Assembly: GCA_905178155.1 (NCBI GenBank) | Contig: CAJINV010000008.1 | Coordinates: 3,398,013 to 3,462,012 of the forward strand | Source of the DNA: Amoebophrya sp. A120 | Taxonomy: Eukaryota > Sar > Dinophyceae > Syndiniales > Amoebophryaceae | Reading direction: 5' to 3' | Length of the DNA stretch: 64,000 bases | Part shown: positions 1 through 11,300 of the stretch, one piece after another | Numbering within the stretch: position 1 is the first letter of the stretch | Layout: each line of letters begins with the position of its first letter | The notes under the pieces: model-generated | What the model was told of the DNA's origin: nothing | Databases searched by the model: none | What the model saw: the letters and a program-made list of their open reading frames with translations, nothing else | Position numbers and translations under genes: made by a program

Positions 1-604
1 CGTGCCAGAGCGAGTTTATGTGCTTTGCGGACGGGGACCCTGCGCTTAGTTCGTCCGTGCCATCTGCCGGGGATGAACCCGCATAATTTGTGCTTGTTGA
101 CGTCGTTGCGGTGGTGGAAACTGCACTGCCGCCGCTGGCGTTATGCCGTAGTATTGCGTCCTTGAAGAACAGAGTTTTCCGGTTCTGCCGTACGAAAGAG
201 ATCGCGAGGTAGTGCGCCCCGGAGGCCGCGTTCAGACAAACGTCCTTGGCGAAGGTGAGCGCCGCCTGGCCGTCGAACGGGGGAAGGCTAGTAGTCTTGG
301 CGGGCTCCTGCTGCATAGACGGCGATGAGGTTGTCCTTGCCGCGCCGGAGAGAGCAGCGGAACCTAGAAGGGGCGACTCGTGCAGGTGCCCGGCAGTTCC
401 TTTTTCCGGCGACTGCTCCGATGATTCCCCGGCGGGCGATCCCGACTCGCCGGCGCCATCCCGCGGCTCCGTTGCGCTTGGCGACACGGTTGTGGCGTTT
501 TTTCTCTTGGCGCCCTTTTTGTTCTTGTTCGCGGGGGTCACCTTGGGAGTGGCGGGGGCCGTCGCCGGCTGCTGCACCTGCGGTTCAGCGGCACTTGCCG
601 TCAT
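1..604 (-). CDS. Hypothetical protein, N-terminal part, runs off left edge
   Basis: An open frame on the minus strand begins at the ATG at 604-602 and stays open to base 1, so the 3' part of the gene lies outside the window. The first about 110 residues are low complexity, rich in Ala, Pro, Ser, Thr and Lys (starting MTASAAEPQVQQPATAPATP). A more ordered stretch follows, containing FDGQAALTFAKDVCL and HYLAISFVRQNRKTLFFKD, then another Ser/Thr-rich stretch. I do not recognise a family. The codon composition and low-complexity style match the other genes here. It is the only gene on the minus strand and is divergent from the aminotransferase gene at 4496. The start is the first in-frame ATG after an upstream in-frame stop region; an upstream exon cannot be excluded. 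Confidence 0.55.
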   Translation of the reverse strand, partial: MTASAAEPQVQQPATAPATPKVTPANKNKKGAKRKNATTVSPSATEPRDGAGESGSPAGESSEQSPEKGTAGHLHESPLLGSAALSGAARTTSSPSMQQEPAKTTSLPPFDGQAALTFAKDVCLNAASGAHYLAISFVRQNRKTLFFKDAILRHNASGGSAVSTTATTSTSTNYAGSSPADGTDELSAGSPSAKHINSLWH

Positions 605-3600
605 CGGTTCTTGGGGAACGAAGCTATGTATGAGCTGCGAGAAAAATTTGCCCTAGAAAAATTCCGCGCACAGATTTTCCTCTTCGTGTTGCCCCTTCTG
701 GGCGGGTACGTTGATCTCTCGTCTAGAGCCGGACTCTACTAACCCTACAACCTTGGAAACTACTTTCGATTTACTTCTGCAGCTACTTATTGGAAGGGAG
801 AAGCACTCTAGGGATTCAGACCTGGTTGCAAAAAAGTTCGGATCTTTCGGCTTACCGGATTCTGGAACAGCGGTATTTAGTTTCATCAATCGCGTTTACC
901 GCACGTACTTCGATCGCGTAGCTTCGGATAGCAAAAAACTTCAACAAAGAAACAAAACGGCGATCTTGAATCTACACGCAGAAAACAAACAGGCCACGCG
1001 GCAGAGAATACAAATCAGCGCTGTTCTGCGGGGAAGAGCGGAACACATGGCGCGAACCGCGAGTGTGCATATAGCCCGAGCGCCGCCACTACAGAAAATG
1101 CTGCGCCGCTCCGGCCGGCCCGTTTTATTATGTCCGACGCGGCTAGCAGAATGGCACACCGTCTGGCCCTGATAAGAAGCAGCGCCCGGAGAGCGGGGCG
1201 AAGCGCAGTCGACCCTCGACTGAAGCACGAGAACCCGAACAGCGGCACCGAAGGCCGCACGAGGGGGGGTTGGCACCGAAAACACGAAGACACCATCGCA
1301 GAGAACCCCCAACAAGCCTCAACCGAAGGTCGACCAAGCGACGAGCCGCTCTCCCGAGCTGCCAAAGTGTGTGCCGCGGGAGGACAGCGCAAGCACTGCT
1401 CCCGGCACACCTACGGTGTGCGCAAACTACCAACCAGCTGCGGCAATGGCACATGCCTGCATGACACACGAAGGAAAACAACACAGGCTACACAGCCGTA
1501 AACCGAATGGCCTGAACCTTTGACAGGCCCTGAAACAGAAACTGACCGGCAGGGCCCCCCGAAAGGGGCCAAAGGGAAGAGACAGTGACGCGCCCAGCGT
1601 CTTGCACTGATTGCTGGCGCGCGCTGACCACAGCCTGGCGCCATCACAGCAAACTAACCTAAAGCACGGACTGCAGTCGCATGCTGGAGACAGAGACAGC
1701 ATCTAGGACCGGATAAAGCCAGTAGCAAACGCCCTCAAACGTCTTCAAAGGCCAGAAAGTGCAGGTCGCGCAAGCGCCTCGCAGCACAAATGTCGTAGGC
1801 GCCCCACGAGACACAGCACGTGCTGGGTTGTAGCGCAAAACTGGCAACAGCGCCGGCACCTACGGCCGCCTGAAGACGCCTCCCACCGTTGCATGCCCCA
1901 AAATACGCAAGCGTGCGTGTTGTAGGCGAGGGCGCATAGAAAAAGCCAGGCGCGACCAGCGTGGCCTGCGAGCCTGTACGAACAACATGCCGACCCCAAA
2001 GCACAGCGAGACAAGACGGCGTCGCAGCCTCGCTCTGGCGTTGGCAAGAGATGCGAAAACTTCTGTCAACAGCCATCAACCAAATTTGCAACGCCAATCG
2101 CAGAACCGGGTGGGCGGGGTGGGAAAGAAAAAACGCGCAGCAACGAATCTGCGACCGTAATTCTCCCTGCTGCCCTTTTCTGGAGGTGGAGCTGCAACTG
2201 CAGCCCCCTCCAGCAAATATACAAAATAGCCCAGAAAGGGCAGAACCAACAAACAGCGGCCAGGCAGCAGCCTGGCAACCTGACCAGGGTGGCCCGTTTG
2301 GGCCTATCTCCATGCCGGTCGGCAGAATAAAACTGCAGGCTCGTCCCTCGCCGCTTCACGCCGCGGGCACCGGCGGACGGGCGCGGGCGCGGGCACCGGC
2401 GCGCCCAAAAAATCGGCGGCCGCGCGTCCCGGGCGCGAAAAAATCGTAGGCCGCGCGTCCGGGGCGCAAAAAAATCGTGGGCCGCGCCTCCGGGGCGCAA
2501 AACAATTGTTGCTTGCGCGTCCCAGGCGCAAAACCATTGCCGGCCGGGCGTCCCGGGCGCAAAAAAATCGGCGGCCGGGCGTCCTGGGCGCAAAAAAATC
2601 TGCGGCTCGGCGTCCTGAGCGCAAAAAAATCTGCGGCTCGGCGTCCTGAGCGCAAAAAAATCATTGGCCGCGCGTCCCATATGCAAAAAAATTGTGGGCC
2701 GCGCGTCACGGGCACAAAAAAATCGTCCGCTGCGCGTCTTGGGCGCAAAAACATCGTTGGTTGCGCGTTGCGGGTGCAAAAAAATCGTTGGCGACGGGTC
2801 CCACGTGCGCAAAAATTGTCGGCAGCCGGTCCTGGGCGCAGAAAAAATGTCTGCGGCGCAAATGGAGCGCAGAAAAATCCTCTGCCACACAAACGCAACG
2901 CAAAAAAATTGTCGGTCACGCATGCGGCGCGCAAAAAAATCATCAATCGCACGCTCATGGTGTAAAAAGATTATTGGCCACGCGTCCACGGAGCAAGAAA
3001 AATCATTGGCCGCGTGTCTGAGGCGGAAAAAAATCATCCTCCATGCGTCTGGGGCGCAAAAAAATCGTCGGCCACACGTCTGGGGCGCAAAAAAATCGCC
3101 GACTGCGCGTCCACGACGCAAGGTTGCACCTCTAGGACGCAAAAAAATTATCAGTTGCGCGTCTAGGGAGCACGAGAATTGTCGGTCACGCGTCTCGGCC
3201 CCAGAAAAGCCGTCAACTACGTGTCTGGATTGTACGATAGTGGCTGGCTGTGCGTCCGGGAGCCGAAAAAACCGTCGGCCGTGCGTTCGAAATGCAAGAA
3301 AGTGGCTGGCTGCGCGTCCAAAATTGGCAAATAGGGAAACCGTCCCACTTGTTAGCACTATGGGACACGCGGGGCGTCCTATCAGGCCCGGTGTTCCGAT
3401 CAGGAGCGCCATCGACTTCGCGCATAATAGTTTAGGCGCTGCCCATCTATTTAACTCATCACAAAAGCACCGCACACCCCCGGGCGCCAATGTAGGAGCG
3501 CCCGCTGCCTGCCTGTGAATCGCGTGGCCCCTCGAGAACGAGCTGGGTGCGTTCAGGGATCCTTTCAGGCGCGCTGGTTGCCCGCCGGGGCCCGCAAGGA

Positions 3601-4495
3601 CGCGGCGCCCGACAGCTGGAAGCGCAAAAGAATCGCCGTCCGCCCCACAGGACCGCTGTCGAGGCGCGCAGGGAGGACTAAAAAGGTCCTGTGACCATGC
3701 GGGGGCTGCTTGGCAGTCGCTGCGCGCGCTAGGAGCGCGAAACAGTCCCCGTCTTTGCGCCGGGAATGCGGGAACGCGCACCGTCCGTGTGCCTCGGGTG
3801 TCAGTGAGTCGCGGTCTGCGTGCGGGGAGCGCCACAAATTCGCTACCCGCGCGCCACCGGCGCAATGAAGTCGTCAACTGCGAGCCGGGGCCCGCCCGCA
3901 CCGAGCCTCGCTCTGTGTTTGTGAAGCAGGCAAGAACCTGTGTCCGCGCGTCGGGAGTACCGAAGCGTCTCCGTTCGTCTTATGGCCGCGGTAAAAGGTT
4001 GCCGCCGCGCACCGCTGAGCCCCGGAAATTACCGCTTGTCCCCCGATGGGGCCAACAAAAACGCGCAACGACGGCCCTTGCAGTCGCCCACGACCCCTAT
4101 CCGTGCAGCGGGGGCCCTCGAGTTTACTCGCCAGGACGCAGGACCATAGAAAATATGTCCGCTGCTGTCGCTGCCGGAGGACCTAACTCGCGCGCCTCGA
4201 CGAATTCCGATTGCATGCGCCGCTCCGGCGCTCGCCCTACTTCCGGCAGAGAGCCGGTGAGCCCGGACGTGCTTCTCGCTGCCGGGCCGTCTTCCTTCTT
4301 GCTCGGAGGCGGGTCACGAAAGAACAGGTGAGCCGGATCGCCAAGCGACGCTCGCACAACGGGGGTGGAGACGCCTCGCCTGATCGATCGGTTTGCTTGC
4401 CTGGGCAAGTGTGCTAAATCTTACCACTAGAAGTGTGGAGTAGAGAGACATCACGCGGCTTCTTTCTCTTTTCGCGATACGGTACGCAAGCCGAA
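605..4495. other. Divergent intergenic region (strand switch)
   Basis: About 3.9 kb separate the only minus-strand gene from the plus-strand gene series. The region is GC-rich. It holds a 31-bp tandem repeat at about 2399-3330 and more degenerate, similar-looking sequence to about 4060. Long open frames occur on both strands but carry no recognisable protein motif and mostly reflect the repeat. Promoters for both flanking genes should lie here; I see no defined promoter motif. Confidence 0.6.
2399..3330. repeat. 31-bp minisatellite, about 30 units, phased A-tracts
   Basis: Each unit starts near GCGCAAAAAAATC, followed by a GC-rich half of the type GGCCGCGCGTCC. Spacing between successive A-runs is almost always 31 bp (for example A-runs near 2592, 2623, 2654, 2685, 2716, 2747, 2778, 2809). 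Two adjacent units near 2592-2654 are identical. Units are best conserved on the left and decay towards the right. Because 31 is not a multiple of three and no frame of the unit has stops on the minus strand, the array is open in several frames, which creates spurious ORFs. No coding role is supported. Confidence 0.9.
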
Positions 4496-7400
4496 ATGGG
4501 CGGCGTCGTTTGGTCGGTGGCCCCGGCCACGCGCCAGTTCAACAGGGCGCGGAGACATGAAAATCCTTCGGCCAGCATCGAGGACACGATTCCCAGCCTA
4601 CCTCCCTTACCGCCCGGCTTCGGGAAGCCACTGCTGAAGCACTACAGTTTCAAGCCGGGGTACCGCAACCTGAACCACGGGAGCTGGGGCGCCGTTCCCG
4701 TGGCGGTGCAGGAAGCGACCGCAGCAAATACCGACATGAAAAGTGCCCCGACGCAAGACCGCGAACACCGTTTGCATACAAAACTTATCCACTCTGTTGA
4801 GCATCACGGTCGGTTAAGCATCACACAACTTTGTATAGTGGGATGGGTATTTCTCTGCCACCTTGCATGTAAGTATGTATCACCAGGAAGGTCTAGAGCA
4901 CACATCTATCAATCTCGTTGCAGGAGAGTTTGTCTTAAAGACCCAGCGACAGTGGGGCGACCGTCATGTGACACGTGCCTTGCGCGGCGCTTCCTGCAAA
5001 TCCAAAACTCGTCACTTCGACACTGTGAATTATCAGAAATGTTTTCCATTTCCAGGGGAGGGACACTTTTGAACAGGATCGCAAAGCGGGCTTTGATGGA
5101 AGCCGACCCGGAGAGTGTGTTTCGCTATCCCTTCGACGCGGACCCGAGCGGGACGATGGACGCCCGTTCTAGTAAACCACCTTGGTCTAGCAATACGTAC
5201 GCAGCGACGAAAAGCAGTTGTGATCTGCACGGAGCGGGAGACTCCTCCGTGCCCATGCATGACAGTCACGTGGAACCGCTGGACCCGAATCACATTTCCG
5301 TGTGGATGCGGGAGGGCCTGGAGGCCTTCGCGTCGGTTGTTGGTCTTACCCGAGCGGGAAAACTTACCATAGAATCGTTTGATGCAAAACGCAAAACGCG
5401 CAGAAAGACCTCTTATAACGGGTGAGTAGATGACCGCGGCAGGCTGGTCCTGGTATGTTGCCAGACTATTCGTTTCTACATGTTATGATACAGACTACTT
5501 GCATCAAATATATACGAAGCAGTTTTCTTCCACCGCATAGGCGTGGAGGATCCGGCGGACCGGAAGAATGCCGTGCTGGTGCCTAACGCGACGTACGCCG
5601 CTAACTGCGTGATTCAATCAGTGGTACAGTCTCGGGACCACGCCGTTCTGTACTTCGACGTGATTTACGGAAGCCTCTTGGAAATTTTCCAGTCCGTCGT
5701 GCCCGACGTGGCAGGCCGACACTTTGTCGTGCCGATTCGCAAAGTGCTGCTCGAGGACGTGCGTGCCCGCCGCGGGTTGTGCGGAACGGGAACCGCAGCT
5801 CGTACAAGAACAACTCCGGGGATTTGTTTTCATCGTCAAGAAGACACCAACTTCTCCTCGTCTTGCTCCGGAATCACGACGGCGCACCACGACGAGATAA
5901 TATCAACCGACGCCACAAATTACGAGCAACAACCTCCTGCGCAAGCGGATCGCATGTCAAAGCGTCCGGGAGGTGAGAAAGATTTTACGGAACAAGTGCA
6001 GATCGTACCCTTGCGGTCCAGAATTCTCGCTGCGGTGAGGGAAACGCTGCAGATGGCAGAAAAGCAGAAGAAGAAGATTCGTCTGGCCAGTTTCGACCAC
6101 ATCTCCTGCATCCCAGCGATCAGGTTTCCCGTGGAAGAGGTCGTGCAGCTTTGCAAAATATCAAATGGAGATTAAATGATGTCGGGGCCTGGAAAGTTGT
6201 GATGCTGACTTGTGCATGATGCTGAAATAAACACTTCGGAATGCAGCTAAGCATCACAAGTTTGCGAGAACGATTTCATCTCATACGCTGCATGAGAAGC
6301 TGCGTTTTTGTACCTAAATGACAAAACACGGCGCGGCTGATGTTGGTCATACAATACAGATTGCACAAGCACAAGAATCTAACACCAGCACTACAAGTTC
6401 CAACTTTGTTCCAGAACCAAGCTGCATATAATTTACGAATGCATACAAAACGGAGTTTCGGCACGTTGTCGACTACGTACAGATAGACGGCGCGCACGCG
6501 CCCGGACAGATTCCGGATCTGGACGTGCGTAAAATCAATGCGGATTTTTACTTCGGCAACGCGCACAAGTGGCTCAGTGGCGCGCGGTCCTGTGCGCTGC
6601 TCTATGTGAAAAACCCGATCATTTATTTTCCTCCAGAAGCTGATGCTATACAAGCAGATGGAGAGCACCATCTCAACGTTCACAGAGATCATCCACCGCG
6701 GCAAGAACTACATCTTCAGAGTAAAGGAAAAGACGGCGTTCTTTTGACGGGAAAAAATCCATCGGAAATTCTTGGCGAGGAAGTACCTTCCCGATCGGAC
6801 CGCAAGCCGCGCCTCCTCGTCCGCGACGTCTTGGTTGCGGATAGCATCCCTTCCCCCGCGTTTGATTCGGCTCTGCAAAAGGAGTTTTCGTGGCGCGGCA
6901 CCTCCGACCCGGCAGCGTACTACGGCGTGAAGGCGGGCGTGGACTACCGGCGAAACGTGCTCCAGAAAACCGAAAGGGAGATCTGCGCGTACCAACACGC
7001 GCTGGCGCTTCGCGGATCGGCGATCTTGAAGCGAGCCTGGAAATCGGAAACCATGCCGGCAAATCTCGTTGGGGAAGGAAGGGGTCTTCTACAAGTACCT
7101 GGAGCTAGTACACAGAACAAAACCGGGAAAGGGGAGATCTTCGGTACATATTCTTCGCAGCCCAAGCCATCCTCCAGCTGCCTACAACATGACCTTTTCG
7201 ATGCAGTCCCGGCAGCACGGGAGGACGAAGTTCATTGGGACGTCGAGACGACCGAGAGGGAGTTCGTGCTGGTGAGTGAACACCAAGTCGAGAAAATGAA
7301 CATCACGCGGGAGAGCTGTAAAGACGTGGCGAACAGCCAGCGCACAGATTCCTGTGGTGAAGATGGTGTTGTTGTTGGCCGCGGTGAAGTAGATGTTGTG

Positions 7401-7838
7401 GTTGGCCGCGGCGCATCAACTACTGCTCCCTGCGCGGGACTACATCAGGTTCTTAGCACCTCCGAGGATGAAAACGACTCGGACCTCCTCGGCTGTCTGT
7501 TCAATGTGCGGCTTCCGTATTCGCGCAAGCTATTTTTCCCGCACCGGAAAATAATGAATGCAAATGCTGAGAGCAAAAATAAACGACCTGGAACGACCTC
7601 AGCGGAAGTAGAAGTCGTCAGCAGTTGTGCACAAGACGAGGACTTTATCGACCCTGCGGCGTACCACCTGGGAACACGGCTGCGTACCGAATACAGCACC
7701 TGGGTACCGTACACGAAATTGCAGGGGTTGGACGGACAGATGGAGTTTTGGGCGAGGATTTCTGCTGCCATGTACACAGACGAAGCGGACTTTCACTACT
7801 TAGCAAACGCGGTGCTGGAAATTCTCGAGCTGAAATGA
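4496..7838 (+). CDS. PLP-dependent class-V aminotransferase family, isopenicillin N epimerase-like
   Basis: A fold-type I PLP enzyme of the class-V aminotransferase family, closest in style to isopenicillin N epimerase-like or cysteine desulfhydrase-like proteins. The exact reaction cannot be told. Visible motifs are YRNLNHGSWGAVPVAV near the N terminus, LVPNATYAANCV in exon 3, the PLP-pyridine Asp region VQIDGAHAPGQIPDL at about 6478-6522, and the Schiff-base lysine region FGNAHKWLSGARS at about 6550. FSWRGTSDPAAYYGVKAG follows. The start ATG is at 4496. Resolved introns are 5343-5540 (GT-AG, joins VVG to VEDP) and 6159-6450 (mobile-element intron, joins LCK to TEFRHVVDY). Roughly 4735-5080 does not look like protein and probably contains another intron whose ends I could not fix. 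The insert at about 7100-7640 is low complexity and unlike the family. Confident on family, unsure of substrate. Confidence 0.8.
6159..6445 (+). mobile_element. Introner-type element forming an intron, TSD CAAAA
   Basis: The element begins TATCAAATGGAG and ends CGAATGCATA. It is flanked by CAAAA at 6154-6158 and 6446-6450. Removing the element plus one CAAAA joins TGCAAA to ACGGAG in frame within the PLP enzyme. Terminal repeats are weak. Inside are the recurring motifs AGTTGTGATGC and GCATCACAAG. Confidence 0.7.
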
Positions 7839-8319
7839 TGAGTAACCTCAGTTACGACGTCTTACAAAACATTTTCTTTTCCATACTTGCTTCTGCAAAT
7901 ATTTGAAAAGAGGTCGGGCTAGAAATGCTACACTCTTGGTGCTGTTGTAGCAGTGACGTATGAGCGGGCGGGTTGAAAAATATGTTGTACAACTCGGTGG
8001 TGCCACGATAATTTGAGAGAACGCCTAAATTCAAAAACTGACCTTTGGAGTCGAGTGCATCAAAGTGCGGTGGCGCAACAGGGTAGACAAACTTTGTCCT
8101 GTCGTGCGGGAACAAAACGCACCGCGAGATGGGTAAGGAAGACGGGCTAGCGTTTAGTACGTACAACTTCTAGCGACGTACCTTTATCTGGTTACTGCGA
8201 AATAAACCTTTTAGCGTATACTCAAAATCCAGACCGTTGTAGCGTTTATTGCAGGGTCGTGCAGCTGCGCTGAATAAAGCTCGAGTCCTCAAGCGACGAC
8301 TCGAAGTTGTCCCGAATTT
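7839..8319. other. Intergenic spacer
   Basis: No supported gene. A 104-codon minus-strand ORF (7852-8166) is open but has no recognisable motif. The downstream gene's start at 8320 defines the right end. Confidence 0.5.
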
Positions 8320-11300
8320 ATGTCGTTTTTCGCAGCCTGCGCGCAGCGGGTTTGCGGGAAGGGAAAGCAGAACCGAACGGGCGACGGAATGACTTCCCAC
8401 GGGAAAAAAGCCGGGTTCTTCCAGACGTTGCGGGATGGCAAAAAGCTCCACGAGCGCATTTGCCTGAATGCGGTCCTGCGGCCATGGCGGACGCTGTTGC
8501 AGATCACGCTCACCTGCATCGTGCTGTACGTGCTAGCGCTGGTCACGAAGAACTATTACCCCACCGGGCTATGAGAGTGCACAACGCCCCCTCCCCCTCA
8601 TTTGTAATGCCAAATACCAAATCCACGTCTTGCCTTCGAGCACAGCTTGCATGACAAATTTTGAACCCTCAAACAGTACTATAATCCGTCTGCAGATTTG
8701 TCATGCGGATGTCACATTTCTGGCGTTGCTTGTGTTGCTGCTCATGCCATTCATATGAGGGGGAGGGGGAGTTGTGCACTGTCATGCGGGTCCGTCGAGG
8801 TGGAAAAAAACGTCAACATTTGGCGGCCGAAGTCGCACAAGCTGATGCAGGACCAGCATGCGTTCGAGGCGGTGACGGCCTGGACGCCTTTGTGGAAGGA
8901 GGCAAGCGAGGAGTTCGAAACCGACGCGGAGCGGCACCGTCGCTTGGCCGCCGCTTTTCCCGCCGTCAATCCCGAAGTGCAAACCGCCCTGCACGGCCCC
9001 GCGCCGTCCGCAGCGAGTCAGAATTTCGGCGGCAACGCGCAAATCGTGTACAAGACCAAGGGTGGCAATTATCAAAATGAAAAGCTGGCGCAAGTCACGT
9101 TCTGAAGTACAAAGAATCTGCTGTTTTGGAACGTTTTCAAAAAGCGACTTGCTGTTTTACATGAAAGACCTGCGGGCCTTCTTATCGCTAAAATGGAACG
9201 GAGGCTGTGAAACAAGCATCTCCACTTCCGCAGCAAATGCTCCGGCTGCAGTGCAGCTAGGGTAGGTCTTCGCAACGCAAATTGTTGCTCTACTTCTGCG
9301 TCGAAAATTTGTGCTATAGTGGTACGAAAAATGTGTGGCACTTGAGTCCTCCTTGTGCTCCCAAGCTCTGGCGTACTTAATATGTGCGCTTTCTTTCATT
9401 TCGATACCAACTCTAACGTGTTTACAAGGGGGAATTTGTACGCCATGTGCCGGTTGGAGCAGCTGTGGTACACGTGGAACGATTTCGATGACGGTGCCAG
9501 TGGGAAGGACCGCTTCCTCCAGTCACACACGCGGCTGTCGAACCTGCTGGTGCAAAGTTTCGTCAGTCCGGGGAAAACGCTCAGCCAAAACGACCCCAAC
9601 GCCTTTCCCGCGTCCGATTGCGACTTGATCTTGGCGAAGTCGCAGGCGGAAGTTGACGTGGCGGTGAAAGAACGAATCTTCGACCTATCCGGGCGCAGAA
9701 GTCAGAAGTCCTCTTCTTTTCAGTGCGATCTCGTCCGTCGACTGCTGATGATTGAATGAAAGCGCCATGGTGAGCAGCAACTGCACCGGCAGCGACAGCG
9801 CTGCAACACAAGCTTGCAGAGGGCAACTTATCTTTTTTCTACGAACAACTGCAAAGTTGTAGTCCTATCGAACGATAGGGAGGTGCATCGACGTCATCTG
9901 GAGTTTATCATGCAAGATTGTGCGTAAAATGGATATGGAACTTTTCGTTTTGGGCGGCGTTATTTTTTGCTTGAGACATTTATCTTGTAAGTGAACGTGA
10001 ACCAATGATTGTCAGAGAGGGACTCGTCCTGCTTCTGCCCTTCCATACGACCGGTACGAGGTAGACAACCAGGCGCAGTTTGGGTTTTTCCTGGACAAGA
10101 ACTTCAGTGCCATGACCACCACGCCGAAATTCACGTCGTTGACCCGTTCGGGGTTCCAGGAGCTGTCCGGCGATTTTGCGAAAGCCGAGGACGCGCTGAA
10201 AAGCCTGCAAGCGTTTTTGAACGTCGAGTCGTCCTTTTTCCAACCCTTGTTCGTCGTGGACGACAAGGAGCACAAGTTTGTCCCCATGCCGCAATTTGCG
10301 CAGGCCGCGAACAACCTGGAGGTGCGCATCTTCGATCCGGCGCTGGCCAACGCGGCGGGCCGCATGCTGAACCTCGGCCGCGACCTGGGCGTCGGACTGC
10401 CGATCACGTTTCTGATCGTGTGGGCGATCATTTTCTCCTTCACCAACCACAGCAAGTTCTGCGCCTCGTTCGTGCTCGTCTTCGTGTTTCTCTCCATGCT
10501 CTCCGGCTACACGGGCTACTACCTGCTTGCGCGGCTGGCCTATATGGAGCCCTTCATGTCGCTCACCCTGTTTCTCATGCTCGCGGTGGGCGCCGACGAC
10601 TTCTTCGTGATCTGGGAGGCGGTGCGGCTGGAGCGGGCGCAGGCGCGACAAGACGCCAAGGAAATCCTGCCGCAGATCGAGGTGCTGACCGCGATGCTGG
10701 AAAATTATGAGCTCCCGGTCACCGCGATCAAGTTGCCCCAGGAGTTGGTGCTGCGGCAGAGGGATAAAATGAAGCTGACGCGCCAGATGTTGAGCGGTGA
10801 GGTACAAGTGAAAGATTCTTCTTCGGCGGCAGGCGTTTCGGACGGTCTTTCTTCTCCTGTTAGCATCGATAGTACAAGAACTGCCGAAAGCAGGCAGATC
10901 GAAATTTACCTGGCTTTGTACCGGGGATCGCAGCGCGCCGCGGCCAGCATGATGGAGACCAGTTTGACGACGGCCTTGGCGTTTTTTTCCATGGCGAGCT
11001 CCAACGTGCCCCCCATCGCCAGTTTCGGCATGTTCGCGGCCTTCATGATTCTCGGCAGCTACGTGCTCGCGGTGCTGTGCTTCCCCTCGGTATCGTGAGT
11101 AAAAACGTCCCCACACCAGAGTTGTAATGCAAATCTGCATGCTGAAAATGTTTCTCATGCGGAGACCCATGAGAAGCAGTCTCTAGTCGTGTTGTGGGAT
11201 TTGTGATGCTAGAATCAGCATGATATGCTAGATCTGTGATGCTGCTGAACAAGCTAAACAGGATTACACTGCGAGGCCAAACTTGTCATGCGCAGCAGCA

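Noticed and set aside
2399-3330. CRISPR-like array
   Set aside because: Units are directly adjacent without unique spacers and decay gradually; it is a minisatellite in a eukaryotic setting.
2066-3901. A 611-codon minus-strand open frame
   Set aside because: It is produced by the 31-bp repeat, which has no stops in the minus frames; the translation is a periodic Phe/Ala/Arg pattern with no domain, and the plus strand is equally open in places.
7852-8166. A 104-codon minus-strand ORF between two plus-strand genes
   Set aside because: It has no recognisable motif and no orientation support; the length is within chance for this composition.
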